Shown one piece after another: positions 34,021 through 42,732 of a stretch of 64,000 nt of DNA. How positions within the stretch are numbered: position 1 is the first letter of the stretch; each line of letters begins with the position of its first letter. Position numbers and translations under genes: made by a program. The DNA is from Bacteroides sp. 43_108. Its GTDB lineage: Bacteria; Bacteroidota; Bacteroidia; Bacteroidales; Bacteroidaceae. The stretch is taken from contig MNQS01000133.1 in assembly GCA_001915545.1 (NCBI GenBank), forward strand, positions 1 through 64,000. The letters run 5' to 3'. A model generated the notes under the pieces. That model did not search any database and was not told where the DNA came from. It saw only the letters and a list, made by a program, of their open reading frames with translations.

Positions 34021-34159
34021 TTTATTTGATGTATAGGCTATGAAAGGGTACTGCGGGTATGCTCTCGTTTCATTTCTTGAAACGTGTGGAGCTGTCTCGG
34101 CAGTTTTAGATGTCTTTTATTCGGTATTTTCACTAAAATTTCGCAATTTTGCACACATT

Positions 34160-34867
34160 ATGCAGTTTTTAGCCAATTTACCAAATCTACAATATATACC
34201 TTGGCAGCAGACCATCGGCGTTTTCGAGATGATCATTAAAGGTACTGTCATCGGAATTGTGGCCTCTGCACCTATGGGGCCAGTGGGAGTGCTGTGCATT
34301 CAGCGTACACTGAATAAAGGACGCTGGTATGGTTTTGCCACAGGACTTGGAGCAGCTCTGAGCGACATGTTTTATGCTCTCATAACCGGATACGGTATGT
34401 CGTTTGTCGTTCCTTTTATTGAAAATCAGCAGACATTGTTTTGGATAAAGCTTGCAGGAAGTTTCCTGCTTTTGCTTTTCGGTTTCTATACTTTCAGAAC
34501 CAACCCGGTGCAGTCCATGAAGCCCGTTTCGCACAATAAGGGCACGCTGGTGCATAATTTTGTCACGGGATTCTTTGTTACGTTCTCAAATCCTCTGATA
34601 ATATTTCTGTTTGTGGCCATGTTCGGCCAGTTGACATTCATTGTTCCGGATAACCCTTTGCCTCAGGTCATAGGTTATCTGTTCGTGGTCGTTGGAGCCG
34701 TGACATGGTGGTTCCTTCTGTCGTTGCTGGTCGATAAGGTGCGCAACCGCTTTAATGTCAGAGGTATATGGATGATAAACAGAGTGATAGGAGTTCTGGT
34801 CATCGCTGTATCCATCGTTGTCATCGTACTTACTCTTACAGGCCATTCTGTGGCCTTTGCTCATTAA
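34160..34867 (+). CDS. LysE/RhtB-type exporter
   Basis: Inner-membrane protein of the LysE superfamily, which exports amino acids or related compounds. The six expected hydrophobic segments can be followed. The signature SAPMGPVGVLCIQRTLNKGRWYGFATGLGAALSD comes just after the first helix, and a later FSNPLIIFLF segment holds the conserved Asn-Pro. The frame is open upstream to 34040, but that part has no family character. Starts at 34160 (MQFLANLP) or 34229 (MIIKG) are more likely. The substrate cannot be told. The next gene begins 19 bp downstream, probably in one operon. Confidence 0.85.
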   Translation: MQFLANLPNLQYIPWQQTIGVFEMIIKGTVIGIVASAPMGPVGVLCIQRTLNKGRWYGFATGLGAALSDMFYALITGYGMSFVVPFIENQQTLFWIKLAGSFLLLLFGFYTFRTNPVQSMKPVSHNKGTLVHNFVTGFFVTFSNPLIIFLFVAMFGQLTFIVPDNPLPQVIGYLFVVVGAVTWWFLLSLLVDKVRNRFNVRGIWMINRVIGVLVIAVSIVVIVLTLTGHSVAFAH

Positions 34868-34885
34868 AAAATAAATGGAGGCCTT

Positions 34886-35428
34886 ATGTTTACAGCACAT
34901 AAATTGAGAGAAGAGAACATTGCTGAGTACCTGCTTTACATGTGGCAGGTGGAAGACCTGATACGTGCCAACGGTTTCGATATCGACAGACTCAACAGTA
35001 CGTATTTGTCGAAATTCGGCCTTGATGACGAGAAGCAGAAGGAGCTTGTTGAATGGTACAGCAATCTTATCGACATGATGAGAAGCGAGAGTGTGATGGA
35101 AAAAGGCCATCTGCAGATTAACAAGAATGTTGCAGCATCGCTCTATGAGCTTCATCTGCAGCTTCTCAAGTCGCCAAAGCATCCGTTCTATTCGGCTGCA
35201 TACTATCGTGCTCTTCCTTTCATCGTGGAACTTCGCGGAAAGGGATGCGCCAAGGATGAGTCGGAGATTGAAAACTGCTTTGACGCAATGTATGGACTCA
35301 TGATGCTGAAGCTTCAGGGTAAGCCGGTTAGCAAGGAGACGGCTCATGCAATGGAATGCATCGCCAAACTGTTGGGCATGCTTTCGGAATATTACAAGAA
35401 GGACAAAATCGGAGAGGTTGAGTTCTGA
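34886..35428 (+). CDS. DUF4924-like protein
   Basis: Helical, soluble protein of 180 residues. It resembles the DUF4924 family of Bacteroidales by its start (REENIAEYLLYMWQVEDLIRA) and by conserved Tyr, Trp and Glu positions, although I cannot confirm this without a search. No membrane segment or catalytic motif was seen. It lies between an exporter and dTDP-rhamnose reductase and ends just before the open frame of the latter. Function unknown. Confidence 0.6.
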   Translation: MFTAHKLREENIAEYLLYMWQVEDLIRANGFDIDRLNSTYLSKFGLDDEKQKELVEWYSNLIDMMRSESVMEKGHLQINKNVAASLYELHLQLLKSPKHPFYSAAYYRALPFIVELRGKGCAKDESEIENCFDAMYGLMMLKLQGKPVSKETAHAMECIAKLLGMLSEYYKKDKIGEVEF

Positions 35429-35517
35429 ACATGTGTGAAGTGCTGTGGCCTGATGGCAGTCGGCACTTTTTTGTTACGGTAGAAAAGATTATTTGTTTTT
35501 TGACTAGGATATTTGAA

Positions 35518-36378
35518 ATGAACAACGTTTTGGTAACGGGGTGCAACGGACAGCTTGGCAGCGAACTGCGCCTGCTCACAGAAAAGGAAAGTACCCGTAA
35601 TTTCATATTTGCCGATATTGATTCGCTTGACATCACGGATTCGGTGGCGGTAAAAAGATTCATAGAGGAAAATTCAATTGACATTGTCGTGAACTGTGCC
35701 GCATTTACAGCTGTAGACAAGGCTGAAAGCAGTGAGGAGGCTTGTATAAGACTAAATGCCGAAGCACCGGGATATCTGGCTGAGGCTGTGGCAGGTAGGG
35801 GCGGATCGATGATACACGTTTCGACCGATTATGTTTTTGACGGAAGCGGATGTCTTCCTTATAAGGAGGATGATGAAACATGTCCTGCAACAGTTTACGG
35901 ACGCACTAAGCTGATGGGAGAGAAGAACGTTATGGAGAAATGCGCTTCGTCTGTCATAATCCGTACTGCTTGGCTGTATTCTTCTTTCGGCAATAATTTC
36001 GTGAAGACGATGATACGTCTCGGACGTGAGCGCAAGGAGCTGGGAGTGGTTTTCGACCAGATCGGTACTCCTACTTATGCACGCGATCTTGCCAAAGCAA
36101 TTATTGCCATATTGGATAAGGGCATAGTTCCTGGTGTATATCATTACAGCAACGAGGGGGTAACTTCGTGGTATGATTTTGCGAAAAACATCCATCGCAT
36201 TGCCGGTGTTGAGGGCGTCAACCTCAAGCCTCTGCATACGTATGAATATCCTGTACCTGCAAAGCGCCCTTACTATTCGGTGCTTGACAAGACTAAGATA
36301 AAGCAGACTTATTCTATTGAGATTCCGTATTGGATGGATAGTCTGGAGGAATGTATAGCTGTTTTATCACTTTCATAA
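35518..36378 (+). CDS. rfbD: dTDP-4-dehydrorhamnose reductase
   Basis: Last step of dTDP-L-rhamnose synthesis, an NAD(P)H-dependent reduction in the cytoplasm. The 286 residues fit the family. The N-terminal fold has LVTGCNGQLGSELR, followed by DSLDITD and NCAAFTAVDKAE. The catalytic YxxxK is in VYGRTKLMGEK, and STDYVFDG precedes it. The frame is open 29 codons further upstream (35431), but the glycine-rich loop must lie near the N-terminus, so the ATG at 35518 is the start. The other rhamnose genes (rfbA, B, C) are not in this window. The product would feed surface-polysaccharide synthesis. Confidence 0.92.
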   Translation: MNNVLVTGCNGQLGSELRLLTEKESTRNFIFADIDSLDITDSVAVKRFIEENSIDIVVNCAAFTAVDKAESSEEACIRLNAEAPGYLAEAVAGRGGSMIHVSTDYVFDGSGCLPYKEDDETCPATVYGRTKLMGEKNVMEKCASSVIIRTAWLYSSFGNNFVKTMIRLGRERKELGVVFDQIGTPTYARDLAKAIIAILDKGIVPGVYHYSNEGVTSWYDFAKNIHRIAGVEGVNLKPLHTYEYPVPAKRPYYSVLDKTKIKQTYSIEIPYWMDSLEECIAVLSLS

Positions 36379-36420
36379 TTCGCTTAAAAACAATATAATA
36401 CATATATATCATATTGACCG

Positions 36421-37989
36421 ATGAACAACGAGATTGAGAGAAGAAGAACATTTGCAATCATAGCACACCCGGATGCGGGTAAGACATCATTGACGGAAAA
36501 ATTCCTGCTTTTCGGAGGCCAGATTCAGGTGGCAGGTGCGGTTAAATCGAATAAGATAAGGAAAACTGCTACTTCGGACTGGATGGATATTGAAAAGCAG
36601 CGTGGTATCTCTGTTACAACTTCGGTAATGGAGTTCGACTACCGCGATTACAAGATAAATATTCTTGATACTCCAGGACACCAGGACTTTGCGGAGGATA
36701 CGTATCGTACTCTTACTGCTGTAGACAGCGTTATCATTGTTGTCGATGGTGCGAAGGGTGTTGAGACTCAGACAAGAAAACTTATGGAAGTTTGCCGTAT
36801 GCGCAATACTCCTGTGATAATATTTGTCAACAAGATGGACCGCGAGGGTAAAGACCCATTCGATCTTCTTGATGAACTCGAAACGGAACTGTGCATCAAT
36901 GTACGCCCGCTTTCATGGCCAATCGACCAGGGACAGCGTTTCAAGGGTGTTTACAATATCTATGAGCATAATCTCAATCTTTTCAAGCCGTCTAAGCAGG
37001 TTGTAACTGAAAAGGTGCAGGTGGACATTAATTCTGAGGAACTTGATGAACATATCGGAAGCGCTTTGGCTGAGAAGCTCAGAAATGACCTAGAACTTAT
37101 CGAAGGTGTTTATTCGGATTTTGACGTACAGGAATATCTTGACGGAAATTTGGCGCCTGTGTTCTTCGGTTCGGCACTCAACAACTTCGGTGTGCAGGAA
37201 CTTCTTGATTGTTTTGTAGAAATCGCACCTAGTCCGCGTCCTGTAAAGGCTGAGGAACGTACAGTTTCTCCTGATGAACAGAAGTTTACCGGTTTTATTT
37301 TCAAGATAACAGCCAACATCGATCCGAACCACCGTTCGTGCGTGGCTTTCTGCAAAGTGTGCTCGGGCAAGTTCACGCGCAACACTCCTTATCTGCATGT
37401 ACGTCAGGGCAAGACAATGCGTTTTTCTTCGCCTACACAGTTCATGGCTCAGCGAAAGACTACTGTCGATGAGGCTTGGGCTGGTGATATTATCGGTCTG
37501 CCGGATAATGGTGTATTCAAGATAGGTGATACTCTTACAGAAGGTGAAAACCTTCATTTTAAGGGACTTCCTAGCTTCTCGCCTGAAATGTTCAAATATA
37601 TTGAGAATGCAGATCCGATGAAGGCTAAGCAGTTGAACAAGGGTATCGATCAGCTTATGGACGAGGGTGTAGCACAGTTATTCATCAATCAGTTCAACAA
37701 CCGCAAGCTTATCGGTACTGTAGGCCAGCTTCAGTTTGAAGTTATCCAGTACAGATTGGAGAACGAATACAATGCAAAGTGCCGCTGGGAGCCTGCCAGC
37801 CTCTATAAGGCATGCTGGATTGAAAGTGACGACAAGGAACAGCTTGAGGCTTTCAAGAAACGCAAGTATCAGTATATGGCAAAGGATCGTGAGGGCAGGG
37901 ATGTGTTCTTGGCCGATAGCAATTATGTCCTTCAGATGGCCCAGCATGATTTCGAACACATAAAATTCCACTTTACAAGTGAATTTTGA
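36421..37989 (+). CDS. prfC: Peptide chain release factor 3
   Basis: Translational GTPase that frees RF1 and RF2 from the ribosome after termination. The 522 residues match RF3. The G-domain has [19 protein letters not shown] (P-loop), [20 protein letters not shown] (switch), [14 protein letters not shown] and [12 protein letters not shown]. The C-terminal half has [15 protein letters not shown] and the family's [29 protein letters not shown] region. It lies 43 bp after rfbD and 54 bp before tsaC on the same strand, so it may be in one operon with them. Confidence 0.96.
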   Translation: MNNEIERRRTFAIIAHPDAGKTSLTEKFLLFGGQIQVAGAVKSNKIRKTATSDWMDIEKQRGISVTTSVMEFDYRDYKINILDTPGHQDFAEDTYRTLTAVDSVIIVVDGAKGVETQTRKLMEVCRMRNTPVIIFVNKMDREGKDPFDLLDELETELCINVRPLSWPIDQGQRFKGVYNIYEHNLNLFKPSKQVVTEKVQVDINSEELDEHIGSALAEKLRNDLELIEGVYSDFDVQEYLDGNLAPVFFGSALNNFGVQELLDCFVEIAPSPRPVKAEERTVSPDEQKFTGFIFKITANIDPNHRSCVAFCKVCSGKFTRNTPYLHVRQGKTMRFSSPTQFMAQRKTTVDEAWAGDIIGLPDNGVFKIGDTLTEGENLHFKGLPSFSPEMFKYIENADPMKAKQLNKGIDQLMDEGVAQLFINQFNNRKLIGTVGQLQFEVIQYRLENEYNAKCRWEPASLYKACWIESDDKEQLEAFKKRKYQYMAKDREGRDVFLADSNYVLQMAQHDFEHIKFHFTSEF

Positions 37990-38043
37990 TTGTGCTTGTT
38001 TGGAATTGCAGAATATGAATATCTTTTAGAAAAATAATGTCTT

Positions 38044-38610
38044 ATGTTGCAGGATGAAGTAAAAAAAGCGGTCGAAGTGATGCGCAACGGCGGAGTGATA
38101 TTGTATCCGACCGACACAGTATGGGGCATAGGTTGTGATGCTACCAACGAAGAGGCTGTAAAGCGTGTTTATGAAATTAAGAGAAGAAGCGACAGCAAGG
38201 CTCTGATTTGCCTCGTTGATTCAGAAGCTCGTCTTACCAGATATGTAAGACGTGTGTCTGACGTGACATGGGACATGATAGAGTTGGCTACAAAACCTCT
38301 AACTGTTATCTATGACAATGCTACAGGATTGGCGCCGAATCTTCTTGCCGAGGACGGTAGCGTGGGTATAAGAATTACAAAGGAAGAGTTTTCTAAAGAA
38401 CTGTGCTTCCGTTTTCAGAAACCGATTGTTTCAACAAGTGCCAACATAAGCGGGGAACCGACTCCTCAGACTTTCGACGAGATAAGCGACGAGATTAAGA
38501 ATGCTGTCGATTATGTTGTCAAATATAGTCAGAGATGTAAGGAAAAGCATCAGCCGTCAAGCATCATAAAAATCAATGCTGACGGTGAGTTTACGATAAT
38601 CAGGAAGTGA
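38044..38610 (+). CDS. L-threonylcarbamoyladenylate synthase (Sua5/YciO/YrdC)
   Basis: Makes threonylcarbamoyl-AMP from threonine, bicarbonate and ATP, the first step of t6A formation in tRNAs that read ANN codons. The 188-residue single-domain form has GGVILYPTDTVWGIGCDATNEEAV, the KRRSDSKALICLV stretch and SVGIRITKEEF, ending in a SSIIKI segment, all as in the YrdC domain. It lacks the C-terminal Sua5 domain. The gene sits between prfC and a CLC channel. A second tRNA-modification gene, mtaB, which modifies the same t6A base, is at the other end of the window. Confidence 0.92.
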   Translation: MLQDEVKKAVEVMRNGGVILYPTDTVWGIGCDATNEEAVKRVYEIKRRSDSKALICLVDSEARLTRYVRRVSDVTWDMIELATKPLTVIYDNATGLAPNLLAEDGSVGIRITKEEFSKELCFRFQKPIVSTSANISGEPTPQTFDEISDEIKNAVDYVVKYSQRCKEKHQPSSIIKINADGEFTIIRK

Positions 38611-38657
38611 GTTTTTCATTATTGTAAGATTTTAAAAAGTGTAGGAAGGATCTTGAT

Positions 38658-40463
38658 ATGATTTTCATGAGCATTGCAAACCGCAAGAAGCGGCTTTATT
38701 ACCTTAATGCTTTTACGGAATGGATAAAAAGGCATAACAGCGAGAAAAGACTGATTCTGATTCTCAGTCTTTTGGTCGGTGTGCTTACGGCTCTGGCCGC
38801 TGTTCTCCTCAAATATCTGGTTGAGGAAATCAAGATTTTCTTGACTGCCGGCTTCAGTGTAGGCAATATAAACGGTCTGTATCTCTTGTATCCTGCAATC
38901 GGAATACTTCTTACATCTTTGTTTGTCAGGTATATTGTGAAGGACGACATCAGTCATGGTGTCACGAAGATTCTGTATGCCATTTCGCAGAAAAAGGCCA
39001 GAATCAAGACTCATAATATGTTTTCAAGCATATTTGCCAGCTCCATTACCATCGGTTTTGGAGGATCTGTCGGAGCCGAGGCCCCGATAGTTCTTACAGG
39101 TTCGGCTATCGGTTCGGAGATTGGCAGGCGTTTCCATCTGCGTCCGAATACGCTTCTGCTTCTAGTTGGTTGCGGAGCGGCAGGTGCTGTCGCAGGTATT
39201 TTCAAGGCTCCTATAGCAGGTCTTGTGTTTGTGCTTGAGGTACTTATGCTTGATTTGAATATGGCTTCGCTGCTTCCGCTGCTCGTCACATGTGTGACAT
39301 CAACGTGCGTTTCGTATGCATTCTATGGCACGGAGTCCATGTTCTCTTTCTCCATAGATAGGGTTTTCTCAATACATGCAATACCTGCCTGCATAATGCT
39401 TGGAGTGTTCTGCGGGTTGGTTTCTTTGTACTTTATCCGTTCTATGAACTGGTTTGAAGGCATTTTTGCCGGACTGCGCAATCCTTGGATAAAATTTGTA
39501 GTCGGAGCATCAGTTCTCGGTGTGCTGATATTTTTATTCCCTGTCATGTATGGTGAAGGATATGATGTTATCGCACAGCTTATCAACAATGCAGATGCTT
39601 CTACAATCATGCACAACTCCATATTTTATGATACGGAGAATACTTTGCTGTTGTATCTTGCATTGGTGCTGATATTCAAATCTTTTGCTTCTACAGCTAC
39701 TAATGGTGGAGGCGGATGCGGTGGTGTCTTTGCACCAAGTCTGTTCATGGGATGCGTTGCCGGTTATGTGTTCTCTTGTCTATGGAATATATGCGGAGGT
39801 ATGTATAGTCCGCTTTCGACTAAGAATTTTGCCCTTTACGGTATGGCTGGACTTATGTCTGGAGTTATGCATGCTCCATTGACCGGCATATTCCTTATTG
39901 CAGAACTTACAGGCGGTTATCAGCTGTTTGTTCCTATCATGATTGTGTCGGCTGTGTCATATCTTACGATAAATATTTTTGAGCCTCACAGCATATATGC
40001 AATGCGTCTTGCCAAGAAAGGTGAGTTGCTGACGCACGACAAGGATAGTGCAGTGCTTACCCTGATGAGTGTAAGTGCGCTGATAGAACGAAACTACAAG
40101 TCTGTCAATCCAGAGATGGACCTCGGCAAATTGGTAAGTGCAATTTCTGAATCCAAGAGAAATATTTTCCCTGTAGTAGATAAGAGTGGAGCTTTGGTGG
40201 GAGTTGTTTATCTTGATAAGGTTCGTAAGTACATATTTCGGCCTGAGCTTTACCACCGTTATCTCGTCAGCAACTTTATGGAAGAGCCGCCGGCTGTCTT
40301 GCTGACTACGGACACAATGAAAGTTGTGGCTGCAAAGTTCGAGGAAACCAAGGCTTGGAACTTGCCGGTTGAGGACGAAAACGGAACTTTTGTAGGATTT
40401 ATATCCAAGTCTGGTCTGCTGAGTTCTTACAGGCAGATATTGGTTAGTTTCACATCGGATTGA
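38658..40463 (+). CDS. CLC-family chloride channel or antiporter with CBS domains
   Basis: Inner-membrane CLC protein of 601 residues, with about ten hydrophobic segments followed by two C-terminal CBS repeats (about 460-600). The gating-Glu region reads GFGGSVGAEAPIV, keeping the G-x-E-x-P form with its Glu, and a second pore segment reads GGCGGVFAPSLFMG. The first pore segment, GSGIP in E. coli ClcA, is not conserved, and DISHGV stands there instead. Whether it is a Cl-/H+ antiporter, a channel or has another anion specificity is open. CBS domains often bind adenine nucleotides. An in-frame ATG nine bases further (38667) is also possible. Confidence 0.9.
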   Translation: MIFMSIANRKKRLYYLNAFTEWIKRHNSEKRLILILSLLVGVLTALAAVLLKYLVEEIKIFLTAGFSVGNINGLYLLYPAIGILLTSLFVRYIVKDDISHGVTKILYAISQKKARIKTHNMFSSIFASSITIGFGGSVGAEAPIVLTGSAIGSEIGRRFHLRPNTLLLLVGCGAAGAVAGIFKAPIAGLVFVLEVLMLDLNMASLLPLLVTCVTSTCVSYAFYGTESMFSFSIDRVFSIHAIPACIMLGVFCGLVSLYFIRSMNWFEGIFAGLRNPWIKFVVGASVLGVLIFLFPVMYGEGYDVIAQLINNADASTIMHNSIFYDTENTLLLYLALVLIFKSFASTATNGGGGCGGVFAPSLFMGCVAGYVFSCLWNICGGMYSPLSTKNFALYGMAGLMSGVMHAPLTGIFLIAELTGGYQLFVPIMIVSAVSYLTINIFEPHSIYAMRLAKKGELLTHDKDSAVLTLMSVSALIERNYKSVNPEMDLGKLVSAISESKRNIFPVVDKSGALVGVVYLDKVRKYIFRPELYHRYLVSNFMEEPPAVLLTTDTMKVVAAKFEETKAWNLPVEDENGTFVGFISKSGLLSSYRQILVSFTSD

Positions 40464-40542
40464 TAAGTGCGTGATTCAGACCTGCGAGTGTAAATATGGC
40501 ATAAGCTTTTGATTTTATGTATCTGTTAAAACGTGTAGAGTG

Positions 40543-41523
40543 ATGGATAAGAAAGATTTGAGAATTGTTTATATGGGTACACCTGATTTTGCAGTTGAAA
40601 GTCTTAGGTGTCTTGTTGAGGGCGGATATAATGTTGTGGGCGTCGTAACGATGCCTGATAAGCCTATGGGGCGTCACGGAAGTGTACTACGTCCTAGTCC
40701 AGTTAAAACCTACGCGGTAGAACATGGATTGAAAGTTCTGCAGCCTGTTAAGCTTAAAGATGAGGCTTTTTTGGAAGAACTGCGCTCTTTGGATGCCAAA
40801 CTTCAGATTGTTGTGGCTTTCCGTATGCTTCCTGAGGTTGTTTGGAATATGCCAGAATATGGAACCTTCAATCTTCATGCTTCCCTGCTTCCTCAATATC
40901 GCGGTGCTGCACCTATTAATTGGGCTGTCATAAACGGTGATAAGGAGACTGGAGTTACAACATTCTTCTTGAAACATGAGATTGATACAGGCGATGTAAT
41001 TCAGCAGGTGAAAGTACCTATTGAGGATACGGATGATGTTGAGGCTGTTCACGACAAACTTATGCTTCTTGGCGGAAAATTGGTTATAGAAACAGTTGAC
41101 AATATACTGGCAGGTACAGTCAAGAGTATTTCGCAGGATTCGATGTCTGTCTCTGATGATGATTTGCGTCCGGCACCGAAAATTTTCCACGAGACATGCC
41201 GTATTGATTGGCAAAATAAAGGTACGAAACAGATTTATGACTTTGTTAGAGGTTTAAGTCCGTATCCTGCTGCTTGGACAGAATTGGAATCAGATGGTAA
41301 AACATACGAAGTTAAAATCTTCAAGACTGCCAAGCTTGATGGCGTAAAATCTCAGGATGCTGAGCTTGGTTCTGTTTTGACAGACGGAAAATCTTATCTG
41401 AATGTTGTGACGACTGACGGTCTGCTCGGAATTGAGGAATTGCAGTTGTCGGGAAAGAAACGCATGTGTGCAAAAGATTTCCTTAACGGCTTCAAGTGTG
41501 GTGAAATGATGCGCTTTAAGTAA
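40543..41523 (+). CDS. fmt: Methionyl-tRNA formyltransferase
   Basis: Puts a formyl group from 10-formyl-tetrahydrofolate on initiator Met-tRNA. The 326 residues have IVYMGTPDFAVESL at the N-terminus, NLHASLLPQYRGAAPINWAVINGDKETGVTTF (catalytic region with the Asn-His and SLLP loop), and ISQDSMSVSDDDLRPAPKI. The C-terminal domain starts at RGLSPYPAAWTEL. The ATG at 40543 is preferred to a GTG at 40540. It follows the CLC gene by 80 bp and precedes the ECF sigma factor by 137 bp. Confidence 0.96.
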   Translation: MDKKDLRIVYMGTPDFAVESLRCLVEGGYNVVGVVTMPDKPMGRHGSVLRPSPVKTYAVEHGLKVLQPVKLKDEAFLEELRSLDAKLQIVVAFRMLPEVVWNMPEYGTFNLHASLLPQYRGAAPINWAVINGDKETGVTTFFLKHEIDTGDVIQQVKVPIEDTDDVEAVHDKLMLLGGKLVIETVDNILAGTVKSISQDSMSVSDDDLRPAPKIFHETCRIDWQNKGTKQIYDFVRGLSPYPAAWTELESDGKTYEVKIFKTAKLDGVKSQDAELGSVLTDGKSYLNVVTTDGLLGIEELQLSGKKRMCAKDFLNGFKCGEMMRFK

Positions 41524-41660
41524 AGAATGTTTCTTTTTCTTGCGGATTCTTGCATGTTTGAAAACTTTTGTATTATTTTTGCATAACTGATATATTAACC
41601 GATTAAAATCATTCTGCCTATTGAATATACTTTACGCATTAACATTAATATGCAACGTAT

Positions 41661-42257
41661 ATGATAGAATATCATAGACAGACAGATGAGATGCTCGTCC
41701 GTTTGTACAACAAAGGAGATAATAGCGCATTCGATGTACTTTTGAAGCGTTATGAAAGTAAAGTATTTACATATATCAGCTATTCTGTACATAATACCGA
41801 GTTGGCAGAGGATCTGTTCCAGGAAACTTTTATAAAGGCCATAGTTACATTGAAGCAGGGCCGTTATACAGAAAATGGAAAGTTCAGTGCTTGGATAATG
41901 CGTATAGCGCATAATCTTGTGATTGATCATTTCAGACAGAGTGTCGGAGACAATGTGGTATCCCGTGATGAGAATCCTGTTACGGATATTACATGTGACA
42001 TGACTGCTGTGACAGATGACAATATTGAAACTCGTCTTATTAGCGAGCAGACACTTCGTGAAGTCAGGTCGCTGATAAGGCTTCTGCCTGACAGCCAAAG
42101 AGAAGTTGTCATTATGCGCTTCTATCAGGATATGAGTTTCAAAGAGATTGCAGATGTCACGGGTGTGAGTATAAATACTGCGCTTGGACGTATGAGATAT
42201 GCACTCATGAATCTTAAGAAACTTGCTTTGGCTAATGATATTTCTATGGCAAGCTGA
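41661..42257 (+). CDS. ECF-type RNA polymerase sigma factor
   Basis: Group 4 (ECF) sigma factor, 198 residues. Region 2 holds NTELAEDLFQETFIKAI and FSAWIMRIAHNLVIDHFR, for -10 binding. Region 4 (about 135-190) is a helix-turn-helix, LPDSQREVVIMRFYQDMSFKEIADVTGVSINTALGRMRYALMNLKK. The two are joined by an acidic linker. No anti-sigma or membrane-regulator gene lies next to it. The downstream neighbour is a minus-strand ncRNA candidate and a convergent efflux operon. How the factor is held inactive is therefore not visible here. This general form is common in Bacteroidales. Confidence 0.93.
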   Translation: MIEYHRQTDEMLVRLYNKGDNSAFDVLLKRYESKVFTYISYSVHNTELAEDLFQETFIKAIVTLKQGRYTENGKFSAWIMRIAHNLVIDHFRQSVGDNVVSRDENPVTDITCDMTAVTDDNIETRLISEQTLREVRSLIRLLPDSQREVVIMRFYQDMSFKEIADVTGVSINTALGRMRYALMNLKKLALANDISMAS

Positions 42258-42289
42258 AGTGTTTATGCCAATGTGTCTTTAAGGTTAGC

Positions 42290-42532
42290 ATAAAACAACA
42301 TGCAGAGCTTTTTGCTGATAAGGCAATAATGCTCTGCATGTATTCTTATGTTCCAAACTGTTTCTGATCAGCTGAGCCTCTAATATGAGAGTTGGTTTTC
42401 CACAAGGCTCTCGGAACATACTAAATTTATACACCCTGCTGCTTCTTAATGCGGGAAGCCCCCAGTTAGTTTCTTAGAATAGTCTTAAGTTCTCTTTGAC
42501 GCTTTTGTAAGTATTTTTCATGTTGCATCCCG
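42290..42532 (-). ncRNA. Candidate ncRNA with own promoter and terminator
   Basis: On the minus strand a TATATTTG box (42539-42546) predicts a start near 42532, and a strong hairpin (42299-42340) followed by TTGTTTTA ends the RNA near 42290, giving about 240 nt. TATGTTCC and GGAACATA (plus 42347-42354 with 42413-42420) close an 8-bp stem around a GAGAG/CTCTC hairpin. TATTCT/AGAATA and AACTG/CAGTT pairings lie outside it, so much of the RNA can fold as one long imperfect hairpin. Its size and shape would fit a 6S-type RNA, but I cannot confirm the class. There is no open frame of note. The 42258-42732 gap otherwise holds only the tolC terminator. Confidence 0.4.
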
Positions 42533-42663
42533 CATACACAAATATAACGCCTTCTGTACCTTTCGTAAAATCGTTTTTGAGCAATGTATGCCTGATATTG
42601 GTCTTTCTATGCCTGTTCGGTCTGATATTGCGCTTTATCGGTTAAATATTTATGGATACAAAA

Positions 42664-42706
42664 ATGGCATGCGTTGTGGTTGTTGGTTCCACGTAACGCA
42701 TGCCAT
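42664..42706 (-). terminator. Terminator of the efflux operon
   Basis: The arms ATGGCATGCGTT (42664-42675) and AACGCATGCCAT (to about 42706) pair perfectly, with a GTGG/CCAC inner stem. On the minus strand a TTTTTGT tract follows. It lies 27 bp past the tolC stop. Confidence 0.85.
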
Positions 42707-42732
42707 GTTTGTTTCAGTGCTTGTCATTCATG

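Noticed and set aside
34040..34159. Longer start of the LysE-type exporter
   Set aside because: The extra 40 residues have no family character and lie directly after a probable terminator.
42299..42340. Terminator of the ECF sigma gene (plus strand)
   Set aside because: The hairpin lacks a T-tract on the plus strand but has TTGTTTTA on the minus strand, so it is better read as the end of the minus-strand RNA.
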